Shown here: positions 36,275 through 45,463 of the stretch, piece by piece
How the letters are laid out: the number at the start of each line of letters is the position of its first letter
Numbering within the stretch: the first letter of the stretch is position 1
NCBI RefSeq assembly: GCF_002849605.1
Contig: NZ_NPIB01000021.1
Location: 16,608 to 80,607, forward strand
DNA from: Photobacterium carnosum
GTDB taxonomy: Bacteria > Pseudomonadota > Gammaproteobacteria > Enterobacterales > Vibrionaceae
Reading direction: 5' to 3'
DNA: 64,000 nt
The notes under the pieces: generated by a model
The model's input: the letters and a program-made list of their open reading frames with translations, nothing else
What the model was told of the DNA's origin: nothing
The model's database searches: none
Program-made: the position numbers and the translations under genes

Positions 36275-37249
36275 TTACTTCTTGTTAATTGCGCCCTTAT
36301 CAGACGTATCTAGGCCAAACTTATATCCGACCAGATCTCTAATTTCGACAAAATCAATTACAGAACAGATCTCAACATCATCTAACGATCTTTCTTCTAA
36401 TGTGCCTGTTAACTCAAAAGCAGATAAAGGTGCATTGCATACTGGACGCTGAACATTATTAAGGTTGACTACAAACACGCGGCAATTTTTAAAGCGTTCA
36501 TACTTACGTACATTCTCAATACGCTTACTTAAATCAGCTAGTGGTGTGTTCAATTCTTCATTTGTGACGATTAGCACTTCTTGTTTAGTGTTATGACGAG
36601 CATCATCATTTGGGTAGAAGAAATTAATACAGAAATGGTAGTCAGAACCATTTTTGATAATGAAATCTGTCATAGCCGATTCTTCTTTTGTTAAATCGTC
36701 AGCAATGCGTAAATCACCGGCACTTGGCATTAACTTCCACAACGGCTCAATAGAAGAATGCCTACGGAATGTTGAATAACCAGCCTCAGCATAACCAGTG
36801 ATCACAGATAAAGTAATTAGTTCATCAATAAACGAAAACGCATCAATGCTAGACGCTTCAACTGCACTAATCGCCTTACCATCAACCGAAACAACTCTTG
36901 AACGCTTATTTGTTTTTGTTGGGGAAAATAGAGACTCAACTAACAATGATTTTAGCTTGGTAACGTGCGCTTCACTTGTATCTAAAAGAATCGCTGTATT
37001 ATTAGTTGATTGAATGAAGTCAGTATTGGCAATAGATTGCTTTATTTCTGATTGATTACGAACGTTAAATAAGGCACTAACAACATAATGAGCAATTTCA
37101 CTACGTACAATGGCTTTAGATAAGCCAGAAAAACGGCCAGTTTTGTGCAGTAAAGGTTGTTTTTGTGCCAGGTGATTAGCAATAAAATTTATTTGGGCGT
37201 AACGCGCTGCGGTAAGTTCATTAACGCCAATATTTTTAGTGTTGTTCAT
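36275..37249 (-). CDS. Hypothetical protein
   Basis: Unrecognised 324-residue protein. A helical N-terminal region (NELTAARYAQINFIANHLAQ) is followed by a segment RVVSVDGKAISAVEASSIDAF, then strand-rich parts with basic patches (STFRRHSSIEPLWK). Start ATG 37249 follows GGAATTATCTAAAG, the shared leader, and an operator copy lies 79 bp upstream. It has no C-terminal VTGF tag, though it ends DLVGYKFGLD before a short basic tail. Confidence 0.55.
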   Translation of the reverse strand: MNNTKNIGVNELTAARYAQINFIANHLAQKQPLLHKTGRFSGLSKAIVRSEIAHYVVSALFNVRNQSEIKQSIANTDFIQSTNNTAILLDTSEAHVTKLKSLLVESLFSPTKTNKRSRVVSVDGKAISAVEASSIDAFSFIDELITLSVITGYAEAGYSTFRRHSSIEPLWKLMPSAGDLRIADDLTKEESAMTDFIIKNGSDYHFCINFFYPNDDARHNTKQEVLIVTNEELNTPLADLSKRIENVRKYERFKNCRVFVVNLNNVQRPVCNAPLSAFELTGTLEERSLDDVEICSVIDFVEIRDLVGYKFGLDTSDKGAINKK

Positions 37250-37327
37250 CTTTAGATAATTCCGTTAAACCTCAATTCGACTGCAAAAAAGTTTATCATA
37301 AGCCAATGAAATAAAAAGGTTTTTCTC

Positions 37328-37348
37328 ATTTTTGCAGCTTGCAAAATT
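37328..37348. promoter_or_regulatory. Recurrent plasmid operator, copy 6
   Basis: ATTTTTG-CAGCTTG-CAAAATT, the most symmetrical copy, 79 bp upstream of the 37249 start. Confidence 0.6.
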
Positions 37349-37473
37349 ACTTATATTATTAAGTAATTACAACAACTTAGCGATTTATTAATGTTGCTAA
37401 TTACAATTTTCAAAATCTTTTTTATAGCTTGTGAGAAATAACACTCTTATTTTCAGAAAAAAAAGTAAAAAAA

Positions 37474-37496
37474 AGGACTACCGATTTGGTAGTCCT
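37474..37496 (-). terminator. Terminator of paralogue F
   Basis: Perfect stem AGGACTACC / GGTAGTCCT with a 5-nt loop; eight U residues follow on the minus strand. Confidence 0.8.
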
Positions 37497-37536
37497 CGTT
37501 ATTAGCTATTACTAGCGTTGGGTAAATTAGATAAGT

Positions 37537-38268
37537 TTATTGCCAAATTGAACCAGAAACTGGCTGAATGTTGAGTAAGTCTGATATTGGTGTTACTAAA
37601 TCATCCAAACTAAAACCACGTATCTCATTATAAAATAGCTTACCGTTAATCAACATTGCAGATTCATAAAGATGATTAGCGACTTTCTCTTTAGCATGGT
37701 CACAATAACTCTTAGTAAATTCATCCAAAACATCAAAAGCAGCATCCTCAAGATCGCTTTGAACGTTATGAGAAATGTCAGTATCAACATGGTCGTATAA
37801 ACCTACTCTACTTTGTGAATTAGGTAGATACGCATTGGAAATTGTATTGGGCATATCTCTTGGATCTAATACGTAATAATTATAAAAGTAGCTGTTACTA
37901 ATAACATCTTCATCAAAGTGAGGAATGATCGGTATAGGACTTTGATCGCTACTATTAGATAGCATCCCCTGATCATGTTCATTTGCTCGATAGATAACCT
38001 CAGTTATACCTCTAAAATCATCTTCAACGTGAGATTGAAGATAGCCAAGCTCTTTCACTATGGTCTTTACGCGATCCGCTTGCTTTGTGTGGTGTGCGTC
38101 TGTATTTGATGCCTTACTTTCAACTCGAATAGATGAAAAATATTTACGAGTTTCAGCATTGGTGGTTAGCTTGCCATTTACCGTGAATAACGGAGTAATG
38201 TAAAAACCAACATCACCCTCAAGGTTATATATTTTCTCAATAACAATGCCAGTAGTAGAACGGTACAT
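37537..38268 (-). CDS. VTGF-tag paralogue F
   Basis: Unknown paralogue of 243 residues from ATG 38268 (MYRSTTG). The longer frame to 38283 would encode the leader GGAATTATCTAAT itself, which in other genes lies directly before the start. N-terminal block VGFYITPLFTVNGKLTTNAETR is a clear family signature (here F-Y-I-T-P, then NGKL). Late motif AMLINGKLFYNEIRGF; end LLNIQPVSGSIWQ. Function unknown. Confidence 0.6.
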   Translation of the reverse strand: MYRSTTGIVIEKIYNLEGDVGFYITPLFTVNGKLTTNAETRKYFSSIRVESKASNTDAHHTKQADRVKTIVKELGYLQSHVEDDFRGITEVIYRANEHDQGMLSNSSDQSPIPIIPHFDEDVISNSYFYNYYVLDPRDMPNTISNAYLPNSQSRVGLYDHVDTDISHNVQSDLEDAAFDVLDEFTKSYCDHAKEKVANHLYESAMLINGKLFYNEIRGFSLDDLVTPISDLLNIQPVSGSIWQ

Positions 38269-38321
38269 ATTAGATAATTCCATGATTTGATCTCAAAATT
38301 AGGTTGGTAGATTTAGGTTGA

Positions 38322-38546
38322 TTACCAGTAATGATACCTCTCTCTTTGGACACCATTACCATGACAAAAACTACACTTGTTTCCGCAGTAATAACAGTAG
38401 CCACTACATGCGCCACATTCGATTAGCTTGTTACGAAAAACATGCTTAAAGAAATATTCGGTTCGCTCACGTTTACGTTCATGGAACGATAATTTATTAC
38501 AGGAATGATATGGACTAAGCCCAAAAGTAGATAAAGAGGTTCTCAT
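38322..38546 (-). CDS. Small cysteine-rich zinc-binding protein
   Basis: 74-residue protein with a C-terminal cluster of three CxxC pairs: CGAC, CYYC and CSFCHGNG; the last matches the CxxCxGxG half-motif of DnaJ-type zinc fingers. The N-terminal half is basic and aromatic. ATG 38546 follows GGAATTATCTAACA. It sits between paralogues F and G, and may bind RNA, DNA or protein through the zinc module. Confidence 0.65.
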   Translation of the reverse strand: MRTSLSTFGLSPYHSCNKLSFHERKRERTEYFFKHVFRNKLIECGACSGYCYYCGNKCSFCHGNGVQRERYHYW

Positions 38547-38574
38547 TGTTAGATAATTCCATGATTGGTGGTTT

Positions 38575-38595
38575 GATTATGTTGTTTACAAAAAC
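38575..38595. promoter_or_regulatory. Recurrent plasmid operator, copy 7
   Basis: GATTATG-TTGTTTA-CAAAAAC, touching the stop codon of paralogue G and 29 bp before the start of the zinc protein. Confidence 0.5.
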
Positions 38596-39314
38596 TAATG
38601 AAAGGTAAAACCAGTAACGGCATTGAAATTAAGTAGCGAAGCTAATTCATCGGCATTAAATACCTTAAAGTCGTTTATTTCGCTTTGGACAAGTTCACCA
38701 TTCACCCAGATCGCGATCTGTAGTGAATTGAGCTCACCTAACTGACTATGTTTAACAGCATCATAGACTGCATTTGATATAAGATTCTTATTTTGTAATT
38801 CACCTATATTCACATTAATTTCAAATGGCGCATTCGCTCCATGTTCATCACCAAAGTTGTTATAACGGTATGGTTTATGGTCTGTAATTGTGGTTGATAA
38901 TGCATTAATCATTTTGTAATCGTCTGCATCATCTTTGCCAAAGTAAGGATATATAGCTGTCATTTCATTAGAGCTTGGTTGAAATATATATTGAGTTCCG
39001 GCACTTGCTCTAACTGACGTTATTTGAGTTAACCAAAGTTTCTTTCCATGCTTTAATCCCAAATGATTTAGGTCAGAAACAAAGTCACTAGCTATTTCAA
39101 TACCAATGCGCCTACGTTTGCTTTTTGGCTTTATATCAGGGATTAAAAAATTGGAAATATAACCTCTAGTTGATTGACTATTTAAAAGTCTACCTCCGTT
39201 ATCAATCATACAAAAAACGATGTAATTGGCAGGACGATTTGAATACCGTTTCTGCATCTTTACAGCGAGAGTTACGTGTCGATATTTATTCTGCTCTTCT
39301 ATTGGATTAGTCAT
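38595..39314 (-). CDS. VTGF-tag paralogue G
   Basis: Unknown 239-residue paralogue. N-terminal block NYIVFCMIDNGGRLLNSQSTRGY, late motif LQIAIWVNGELVQSEINDF and end LLNFNAVTGFTFH, which is the copy closest to the family consensus. A basic patch (PKSKRRRIGIE) follows the first block. The region before ATG 39314 has AATCTAATA, a weak form of the shared leader. Confidence 0.6.
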   Translation of the reverse strand: MTNPIEEQNKYRHVTLAVKMQKRYSNRPANYIVFCMIDNGGRLLNSQSTRGYISNFLIPDIKPKSKRRRIGIEIASDFVSDLNHLGLKHGKKLWLTQITSVRASAGTQYIFQPSSNEMTAIYPYFGKDDADDYKMINALSTTITDHKPYRYNNFGDEHGANAPFEINVNIGELQNKNLISNAVYDAVKHSQLGELNSLQIAIWVNGELVQSEINDFKVFNADELASLLNFNAVTGFTFH

Positions 39315-39410
39315 TATTAGATTCGTTTTATGTTGGACGTACTAAAAAAGGTTGGATTATTGTTGGGTGATAGATTATCCGCTAATAACTGTAACGGGCA
39401 GCTTATAAAA

Positions 39411-40847
39411 ATGGAAAATAAAAACGTGGCTAACAAAAAAAAAGAAATAAAAATACTTGGTAAAAAAAAGAAAGCAGCCATAGCGATTATTGCAATTTTG
39501 GTCGCTGGCGGTAGTTTTTACGGTGTTTATAATGCACAGAAAATAGCAGTATCTATTGCTTATTCTAATTACACTTCGGAGCTAAATAACGTCCTTGGTT
39601 TTCATCTAATCTCGACCAATACCAACTATGGATTGACTAAATCAGATATGGTGTCTGAGTTTGAAATTGACCCAAGTATTGGAGCTGGTGGCAATCCATC
39701 TGCACCACAGTCTCGTCTTTTATTGACGCTTAACACGACCGTTAAATCATCATTTTTACATATTAAGTCCAATACAACATTAACACTTAAAGGCGCACAG
39801 CTAAAAAGTATCATTCAAAACATAAGATCAGGGAAAATAGTATTTAAGAAAAATGGGCAAGTGCTAAACACAGTCCAGGGATATGACACAATCCAATTAC
39901 CAATAACGATTGATACCAATGCCACTTCAAATCTATTTTCTTTTACCAACTTAATTGATACTGAGTTGGCTGCTATTGAAATTGTAGGAAATGGATCTAT
40001 TAATGCGCATCTACGTTCATCTGAATCTAACTTGTTAATCGAAATGAAAGATGATAAATCAGCAGTTTACAAGTTTACTTTACCCTCATTAATTGCCACC
40101 GCGAACGGATCAAAGATTGCTGAAATTGAAAACTTAACGTTCAAGCAAGAACATAGCAATAAAGGTAACGAGGTAGCAAAATCCACATGCATAAATGGAT
40201 CAAAGTTATCCATAGATTTATCCGTACTAGGTCAACATATGTTCCGTGCTGATATAAATGGTTTAATGCTGAATACTGATACGTTATTAGATAATAATGA
40301 GCCAACTATGTTCGCAAGTACAACGATGGATATAGATAACGCCTATGTTCCTGCTGCACCATTTGGTATTGATAGTGTTGATAAATTATCTATGACTATT
40401 TCTTTTGATCACTTGGACAAGAAGACCTTTTCTCAAATGTGGGAATACTTATCAAAGGGTAATAGAAGAAACTATGGCTCGACAAACCCTTTTGATAATT
40501 TCTCTAAGGTTTCACCATTCAATGAATCGAATGAACCTATCCTCAATGGTTTGAAGTTTGATGCCGTAATACAAGCAAATATATACGGTAAAAATGCAAA
40601 TCTGCATTGGAATGCTGACGTAGATAAAAACTATGAAAATATTGCAATGAAAGACTTTTTAACATTACAGAAAGCATTAAGTTCAACAATGACAATTAAT
40701 GCACCTTTAGAGTTGTACAGTAAATATGTTGGTGCAAACAAACGTAAACAACAAGTAAAAAACAAAGAAATTATAATTAAAGATGGTTACGTAGATACCA
40801 CTATTCAATATAAAGATGGTAAAACCACGATTAGAAATATCGAGTAA
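39411..40847 (+). CDS. DUF945 (YdgA)-like envelope protein
   Basis: 478 residues from ATG 39411 (MENKNVAN). A lysine-rich N-terminus is followed by one membrane segment (AAIAIIAILVAGGSFYGVY) and a long extracytoplasmic region of repeated strand patterns, as in DUF945/YdgA proteins; the family call is moderate. The frame could open at 39330, but that stretch contains the leader motifs of the divergent paralogue G, so I prefer 39411, although no strong ribosome site is seen. It is the only rightward gene between 35 and 45 kb. Confidence 0.6.
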   Translation: MENKNVANKKKEIKILGKKKKAAIAIIAILVAGGSFYGVYNAQKIAVSIAYSNYTSELNNVLGFHLISTNTNYGLTKSDMVSEFEIDPSIGAGGNPSAPQSRLLLTLNTTVKSSFLHIKSNTTLTLKGAQLKSIIQNIRSGKIVFKKNGQVLNTVQGYDTIQLPITIDTNATSNLFSFTNLIDTELAAIEIVGNGSINAHLRSSESNLLIEMKDDKSAVYKFTLPSLIATANGSKIAEIENLTFKQEHSNKGNEVAKSTCINGSKLSIDLSVLGQHMFRADINGLMLNTDTLLDNNEPTMFASTTMDIDNAYVPAAPFGIDSVDKLSMTISFDHLDKKTFSQMWEYLSKGNRRNYGSTNPFDNFSKVSPFNESNEPILNGLKFDAVIQANIYGKNANLHWNADVDKNYENIAMKDFLTLQKALSSTMTINAPLELYSKYVGANKRKQQVKNKEIIIKDGYVDTTIQYKDGKTTIRNIE

Positions 40848-40884
40848 CGATTCGCTTTATTAAAAGCTAATAACTGAGTTCATA

Positions 40885-40904
40885 TAGGGGCAGTAATGCC
40901 CCTA
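40885..40904. terminator. Hairpin between convergent genes
   Basis: Perfect 8-bp stem TAGGGGCA / TGCCCCTA with a 4-nt loop between the 40847 and 40929 gene ends. T-runs are poor on both sides. Confidence 0.5.
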
Positions 40905-40928
40905 CATGATAGAAAAGTTAGATAGCTT

Positions 40929-41609
40929 TTAACAAAACAAACCAACCACTGCTGGAATAGTTAAAAGTGTAGTTAATAATTCTTTGTGTGTTTCTGACAC
41001 ATTTTCTTTATTCTTTACTATGTGATTATCTTCATTTGAGCGATCAAATTCGGACAATTCAGAGTAAACCAATATACCATTTTTAAAAACCGCACCTTGG
41101 CTATTCTTCAGTCTGTGGAAGCAAGAAACTTCATAACTTGTCTCTTGTGGTAACGAGCAAGTTTTGAAATTAAGATCATGTACTATCTTGTTTGCATCAC
41201 CACGCCACCCTTGCATCATAACGGCTTTGTTAGTGACCAGATTGGGCAGATATTTAAGTGACTTGATCACTTCAACAGCATATCTCCTATTCTCAAGAAA
41301 CATATCGTTCGTCATATCTGTATATATAGCTGTGTTGTCAGTATTTTTTAATGTTAGATAACTCATTGTGTTAATGATTTCTGCTTCTGTTTCCATTAGT
41401 GATAAAACATGATGAAGCTCTTGTATTACACCTCTTACCTCTTTAATACTTGTGTCATTTGGTAATTTAAATGATGAAAAGTATTTAGCTGTGAACGACC
41501 GTGAAAAAACAAACTTATCGTTCAAGTAAAGGAATGGTGTTATTAGATAGCCATTTGACGCTCTATGGAGCGTTATAAGCGTTTGATTAAAGTTAGTGGA
41601 CAAACTCAT
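40929..41609 (-). CDS. VTGF-tag paralogue H
   Basis: Unknown paralogue of 226 residues from ATG 41609 (MSLSTNFN), preceded by TTTGGGTTTTATCTA, a variant of the shared leader; the frame extends to 41633 but those codons are leader. N-terminal block NGYLITPFLYLNDKFVFSRS, helical VRGVIQELHHVLSLME, late motif GAVFKNGILVYSELSEF and end LLTIPAVVGLFC. Function unknown. Confidence 0.6.
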   Translation of the reverse strand: MSLSTNFNQTLITLHRASNGYLITPFLYLNDKFVFSRSFTAKYFSSFKLPNDTSIKEVRGVIQELHHVLSLMETEAEIINTMSYLTLKNTDNTAIYTDMTNDMFLENRRYAVEVIKSLKYLPNLVTNKAVMMQGWRGDANKIVHDLNFKTCSLPQETSYEVSCFHRLKNSQGAVFKNGILVYSELSEFDRSNEDNHIVKNKENVSETHKELLTTLLTIPAVVGLFC

Positions 41610-41670
41610 TAGATAAAACCCAAAGAAACCCATATTGTCGTATGAGTATGAGGATAGTTAGATAAAAAAA

Positions 41671-41701
41671 AGAGCCAGTAACAATGAATGTTAAAGGCTC
41701 T
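41671..41701 (-). terminator. Terminator of the 41715 gene
   Basis: Stem AGAGCC / GGCTCT with an inner TTAACA/TGTTA pairing; eight U residues follow on the minus strand. Confidence 0.75.
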
Positions 41702-41714
41702 AATTTATTGCAGA

Positions 41715-42146
41715 TTAATTTGCTAATATTGGATAACTTTCGTCCCAATAAGTAATTAATTTGATCATTTTAGTTTTAAAATCATCACTGCAATTGTGCC
41801 ATAGTGATTGAGTATTAAACTCAATACTTTGGTCAGTGGTAGCGGTAAATAAGTGGTTAGCATTACTTATATAGTTAAGACTAATAAGAGCCAAACAATC
41901 AGTTTTACCACCAGTATTAATGGCCTCTATCGTTTTGTTTAATAGATTGCCAGTTGTTTTAACTAAATCAGCATTAGTAATGATTTCAGAAGACGACTCA
42001 ACGACCATTACATACGCCATAATTTTATCACCAGAACCAACAGAGAAATTCTTAACCTGCTCATTTTCATTAACAGCTACAACGAATTTCTTGTTTGATT
42101 GAGTAGTGAAAGAGTAGATAAATAGTTTTTGGATAGAGTTAGACAT
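41715..42146 (-). CDS. Hypothetical protein
   Basis: Unrecognised 143-residue protein, strand-rich (KLFIYSFTTQSNKKFVVAVNE; CLALISLNYISNA). Leader AAAAGGAAAATCTAATG preceded by TATCCAATC, in the shared style. It is a single-gene unit with its own terminator. No tag or known domain. Confidence 0.5.
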   Translation of the reverse strand: MSNSIQKLFIYSFTTQSNKKFVVAVNENEQVKNFSVGSGDKIMAYVMVVESSSEIITNADLVKTTGNLLNKTIEAINTGGKTDCLALISLNYISNANHLFTATTDQSIEFNTQSLWHNCSDDFKTKMIKLITYWDESYPILAN

Positions 42147-42215
42147 TAGATTTTCCTTTTGGGGATTTTGATTGGATAGTTAGATAAATGGTATGCAAAT
42201 ACAGCTAATGATTTG

Positions 42216-42476
42216 TTACTTTATTTTGTTCACTTCAATTTCTAATTCTTCAACAAATAAAAGCCTATGTTCAGCTTCTAATAGTTGTTTAATTTGATTT
42301 CTCAGTGTCGTTTTTGCTTTTAACAATTGTTTTGCGTTATGAGTGCTTTTGGTGCAAGTAAAATCAATTACGTTAATAGTCGCATTGATTTTAGCAATTG
42401 CAGCGGCAACCGATGCACAAGCATTACTTACATCTAATTGGATATTTTCTTGTAATTGGATAAGTGTATGGTTCAT
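42216..42476 (-). CDS. Small coiled-coil protein
   Basis: Unrecognised 86-residue, almost fully helical protein (ACASVAAAIAKINATINVI, then LLKAKTTLRNQIKQLLEAEHR). Likely a coiled-coil dimer. ATG 42476 follows AAGGTAAATC. Confidence 0.5.
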   Translation of the reverse strand: MNHTLIQLQENIQLDVSNACASVAAAIAKINATINVIDFTCTKSTHNAKQLLKAKTTLRNQIKQLLEAEHRLLFVEELEIEVNKIK

Positions 42477-42505
42477 GATTTACCTTAAATAATAGATATG
42501 AAAAA

Positions 42506-42530
42506 ACCACCATCATTAAAATAATGTGGT
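42506..42530 (-). terminator. Terminator of paralogue I
   Basis: Imperfect stem ACCACATTAT / AATGATGGTGGT (minus strand) followed by six U residues. Confidence 0.6.
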
Positions 42531-42664
42531 GTGTTTATTGGATGGTTTAAAAAAGTTAGATATAGGTGCTATGGTTAGCGAGGTTGGATTACGGAGACTT
42601 TAACCGATACGTCTGTCAATGAAACTTGAATATACATTTTTTAAACAGTAATTGGAACATTCGC

Positions 42665-43351
42665 CTAAAAAAAAGTTAATCCTGTACAACCAAGATTGTT
42701 AACCAAATTAAATTCTTTTTGTTTCTGTTTGGTTGTGAATGTCTCATTTTCTATTTCACTCAAAATCACTTCACCATTTATCAGCAAAATAGATTTATGG
42801 TATTCGTAGTGATTACCAGCATTCATCACATTTTGGTAAAGACTGATAAAGTCTTCTGCCGTCTTAATCTCATTAGACAAATTGTTTAACGCTTTCTGAA
42901 TATCGCTATCTAATGTTTCAGCAATAAGCGTAATAATATTGTCGATCTTTGGATTAGTGTTGTTGTAGGCCACTTTTTTAACGTAACCCTGTAACGTTGG
43001 AATACGCTCACCAGTAACGCCAAGCAAAGGTATCATGTTGCGTTGCTTTGACTTATCACTCCCCTCGCAGCCAAACAAGATTTCATCCTGCTCGATAACG
43101 ATTAATTCATCATAATCATGCTGAATCAAAGTCTCATATTCTTTGCTTATCGTGATAACTAAATCAGCAAAATTTTCAGAGGATAAATCATTTTTTGACA
43201 TAGGTAGTCGTGGGAATACATCTCTTAAATATTTATTTTCACCTAATCTTGAAGTGAATAAACCATCGTTATTACGGACGAATGTTAGAATAGATTGGAA
43301 TCCAGTATGTATATCACTTACAACACACTGTATAGATTTAAAGTTGTTCAT
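42665..43351 (-). CDS. VTGF-tag paralogue I
   Basis: Unknown 228-residue paralogue. N-terminal block SILTFVRNNDGLFTSRLGENKY, helical FADLVITISKEYETL, late motif SILLINGEVILSEIENETF and end LVNNLGCTGLTFF. ATG 43351 follows AGGTGCTAC. Terminator behind it; paralogue J lies directly upstream with 24 bp between them. Confidence 0.6.
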   Translation of the reverse strand: MNNFKSIQCVVSDIHTGFQSILTFVRNNDGLFTSRLGENKYLRDVFPRLPMSKNDLSSENFADLVITISKEYETLIQHDYDELIVIEQDEILFGCEGSDKSKQRNMIPLLGVTGERIPTLQGYVKKVAYNNTNPKIDNIITLIAETLDSDIQKALNNLSNEIKTAEDFISLYQNVMNAGNHYEYHKSILLINGEVILSEIENETFTTKQKQKEFNLVNNLGCTGLTFF

Positions 43352-43375
43352 GTAGCACCTGATTGGGTAGTTAGA

Positions 43376-44044
43376 TTATAAGTTAATTGGAGATAATGCT
43401 AAGGCATCAAGCGAACCAATAGACGCACGGATTGAGGATATAGAATCATTATCAGCTATTGATAGTTCATGCATTGAAAGTTGAGCTATTGTTGAATGAA
43501 TCATACTGTTATTTTTGAAAACAGCAAATCCATCATGATTAACTCGCTTGAACGAACTTAATCCAGAATCAATGATTGAGATAAGTGAATCATCCTGTTC
43601 ATTATCTGAGAAGCTAAAAAATACATATCCATTTTTTAGTTTTTGTTTATAACTAAAAACCTTACGGCTATCAGTCATTTTACTAACGATAGTTGGGGTA
43701 ATTAGTTCTGTATTAAAAGCATGTTTATTTATAGTTGGTAGCATTCGTTCGTTTTGGTCTTTACAAATGTGCGCGATGTTATTACAAGCAATGACCCCAT
43801 TATCATTAATAGCAAAGTTCGTTAGGAGCGCATGTAGCTCTTTACTAAAGGCTCTTACGTAAAACTCAACTTCGCTATCGTGAACATCAAATGATGGTAG
43901 TGATAGGTATTTTATTGAACCCTCACTAAACTCAATTAGATCTCCATATTTAGTGTCAAGACTGATTGGCGCACAAAAAGCCAAATTAACTAAATCGCCA
44001 GTTGTGTGTCGTGTTTTATTTACAATTAGATATGTATTTAGCAT
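43376..44044 (-). CDS. VTGF-tag paralogue J (tag eroded)
   Basis: Unknown 222-residue paralogue. The late motif FAVFKNNSMIHSTIAQLS is very close to FAVFIDGICKHSTLDEY of paralogue D, which secures membership, but the C-terminus (SLDALALSPINL) has lost the glycine and final aromatic of the tag. The N-terminal part (LVNLAFCAPISLDTKYGDLIEFS) keeps the block in diverged form. Leader CTGGAATTACCATG. Confidence 0.55.
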   Translation of the reverse strand: MLNTYLIVNKTRHTTGDLVNLAFCAPISLDTKYGDLIEFSEGSIKYLSLPSFDVHDSEVEFYVRAFSKELHALLTNFAINDNGVIACNNIAHICKDQNERMLPTINKHAFNTELITPTIVSKMTDSRKVFSYKQKLKNGYVFFSFSDNEQDDSLISIIDSGLSSFKRVNHDGFAVFKNNSMIHSTIAQLSMHELSIADNDSISSIRASIGSLDALALSPINL

Positions 44045-44099
44045 GGTAATTCCAGATTAGATTAATAATGACCTTTACGTAAAGGTCATTAATTGGGAG

Positions 44100-45083
44100 T
44101 TAGAAAATTGTGTCTTCACTATTAAAATCGTTACAGTAAATGCTTTCGATTTCTTTCATTGAAGTTTTAAGTTGATAGGTAAAATTGGATAACAATTGAG
44201 AAATTTCTCGTGGGCTATGTATTTCGATAGCCTTACTGGAATGTAAAGCTAAAACCTCTAAAACACCTGTAACAAGCGGCATATAGCAATCGCTATTAAT
44301 ACGATTATTTGTATTGATTAAATACGGATTGCCATTAAAAGTAGGGAAGAAAATTTCAGTCTTAGCAAACGTAGCAAAACCTTGGATTAAACAAGGGCTA
44401 AATTCACCGCATACTGGGACTAAACGACAGATTTCATTTCGTAGCAGACTAACTAGATGATCTAGTTCACTGACATTTGCGGCCAGTAACATTTTCTCTA
44501 ATTGTTCTGTGTAACCTGCTTGTTTTACGGCATAAATAGGTAATTCAGAATCAGCACCAAAATCATTTACATCTTTATCAGTCGATAACAAGGCAATAAT
44601 CTGGCTGTACCCTTTCAACATATTTACCGCATTCAAATCCCGTACTATATCCATTGTAACCAGGTCACTTAACTCAACTAGTGAGCTTGTATCGTTCGTA
44701 ACATTAAATTGTATATATGATTGAACAACTTTAAGCGTGGCTTGATGAATAGAATTTTGCGCGGAATACTGTGGCATACCACCAGCATAAGAATAATCTC
44801 TAATGTCAGGGACAATTACGTAAGGTACTGCGCCAAGCTCTGCATCATATTTGCCAACATGTACGTGTGTTTTGATGTACAAAATCTGTTGGATTTCATC
44901 TGCATGATTAAAGACAATCTCTTTCCTTAAATTCGACACTGAACGATGAACATTACGCTCACGTATGGATGCCACTACTTTTTTAAGTTGCTGAGAATTA
45001 GCAATTTCATTTGCAAGAATTTTACCAGCGACACTCGGTGAAGAAAGGTAAAGTTCTTGAGCCAGTAAAGAGTTGATATTCAT
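44100..45083 (-). CDS. Hypothetical protein, distant relative of paralogues possible
   Basis: 327 residues from ATG 45083 (MNINSLLAQ), which is preceded by AGGAATTATCTAACT; the frame to 45128 would only translate leader. The segment AVPYVIVPDIRDYSYAGG followed by SIHQATLKVVQSYIQF recalls IAYVHDIENTNPD and YVHQASISIMGEL in paralogue A. There is no late NG motif or C-terminal tag. Function unknown. Confidence 0.5.
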   Translation of the reverse strand: MNINSLLAQELYLSSPSVAGKILANEIANSQQLKKVVASIRERNVHRSVSNLRKEIVFNHADEIQQILYIKTHVHVGKYDAELGAVPYVIVPDIRDYSYAGGMPQYSAQNSIHQATLKVVQSYIQFNVTNDTSSLVELSDLVTMDIVRDLNAVNMLKGYSQIIALLSTDKDVNDFGADSELPIYAVKQAGYTEQLEKMLLAANVSELDHLVSLLRNEICRLVPVCGEFSPCLIQGFATFAKTEIFFPTFNGNPYLINTNNRINSDCYMPLVTGVLEVLALHSSKAIEIHSPREISQLLSNFTYQLKTSMKEIESIYCNDFNSEDTIF

Positions 45084-45113
45084 AGTTAGATAATTCCTGA
45101 TGCTTAAAAAAAA

Positions 45114-45143
45114 ACTCACAAGTACCAAAGGTAAGTGTGAGTT
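45114..45143 (-). terminator. Terminator of the 45224 gene
   Basis: Long stem ACTCACACTTACC / GGTACTTGTGAGT on the minus strand, followed by nine U residues. Confidence 0.8.
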
Positions 45144-45223
45144 TTTGAGTTAAGTGTTGGTTTTATTGGGATAGATAATTAGGTGTATGGATTGGGCTGT
45201 TAGTTAGATGTAAGCAAGAAAAG

Positions 45224-45463
45224 CTATTTACGCAAGTTGCTAATTGCTGAATCAAGATCTTGTCTAGCTTCGCTAAAGTCAGGAAGACTAAGGCGAGGAT
45301 AAGTTATAGCGTAATCTAGTGCGTATTCTTTACATAAACCTTTAGCTTCTGAAATTGCACAAGCAAGATCAGTACCTTTTAGGTTATGACATTGAACACG
45401 ATTAATAGATTTACGTACAAGAGCACCTTTTTCAGCATGTTTTTTAAGAACTGCAGTAAACAT
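45224..45463 (-). CDS. Small hypothetical protein
   Basis: Unrecognised 79-residue basic protein (LKKHAEKGALVRKSINRVQ, ending DLDSAISNLRK), probably helical. Start ATG 45463 follows TAAGGAATTACC. It has a long (about 190 nt) leader and an operator copy upstream. Confidence 0.5.
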   Translation of the reverse strand: MFTAVLKKHAEKGALVRKSINRVQCHNLKGTDLACAISEAKGLCKEYALDYAITYPRLSLPDFSEARQDLDSAISNLRK

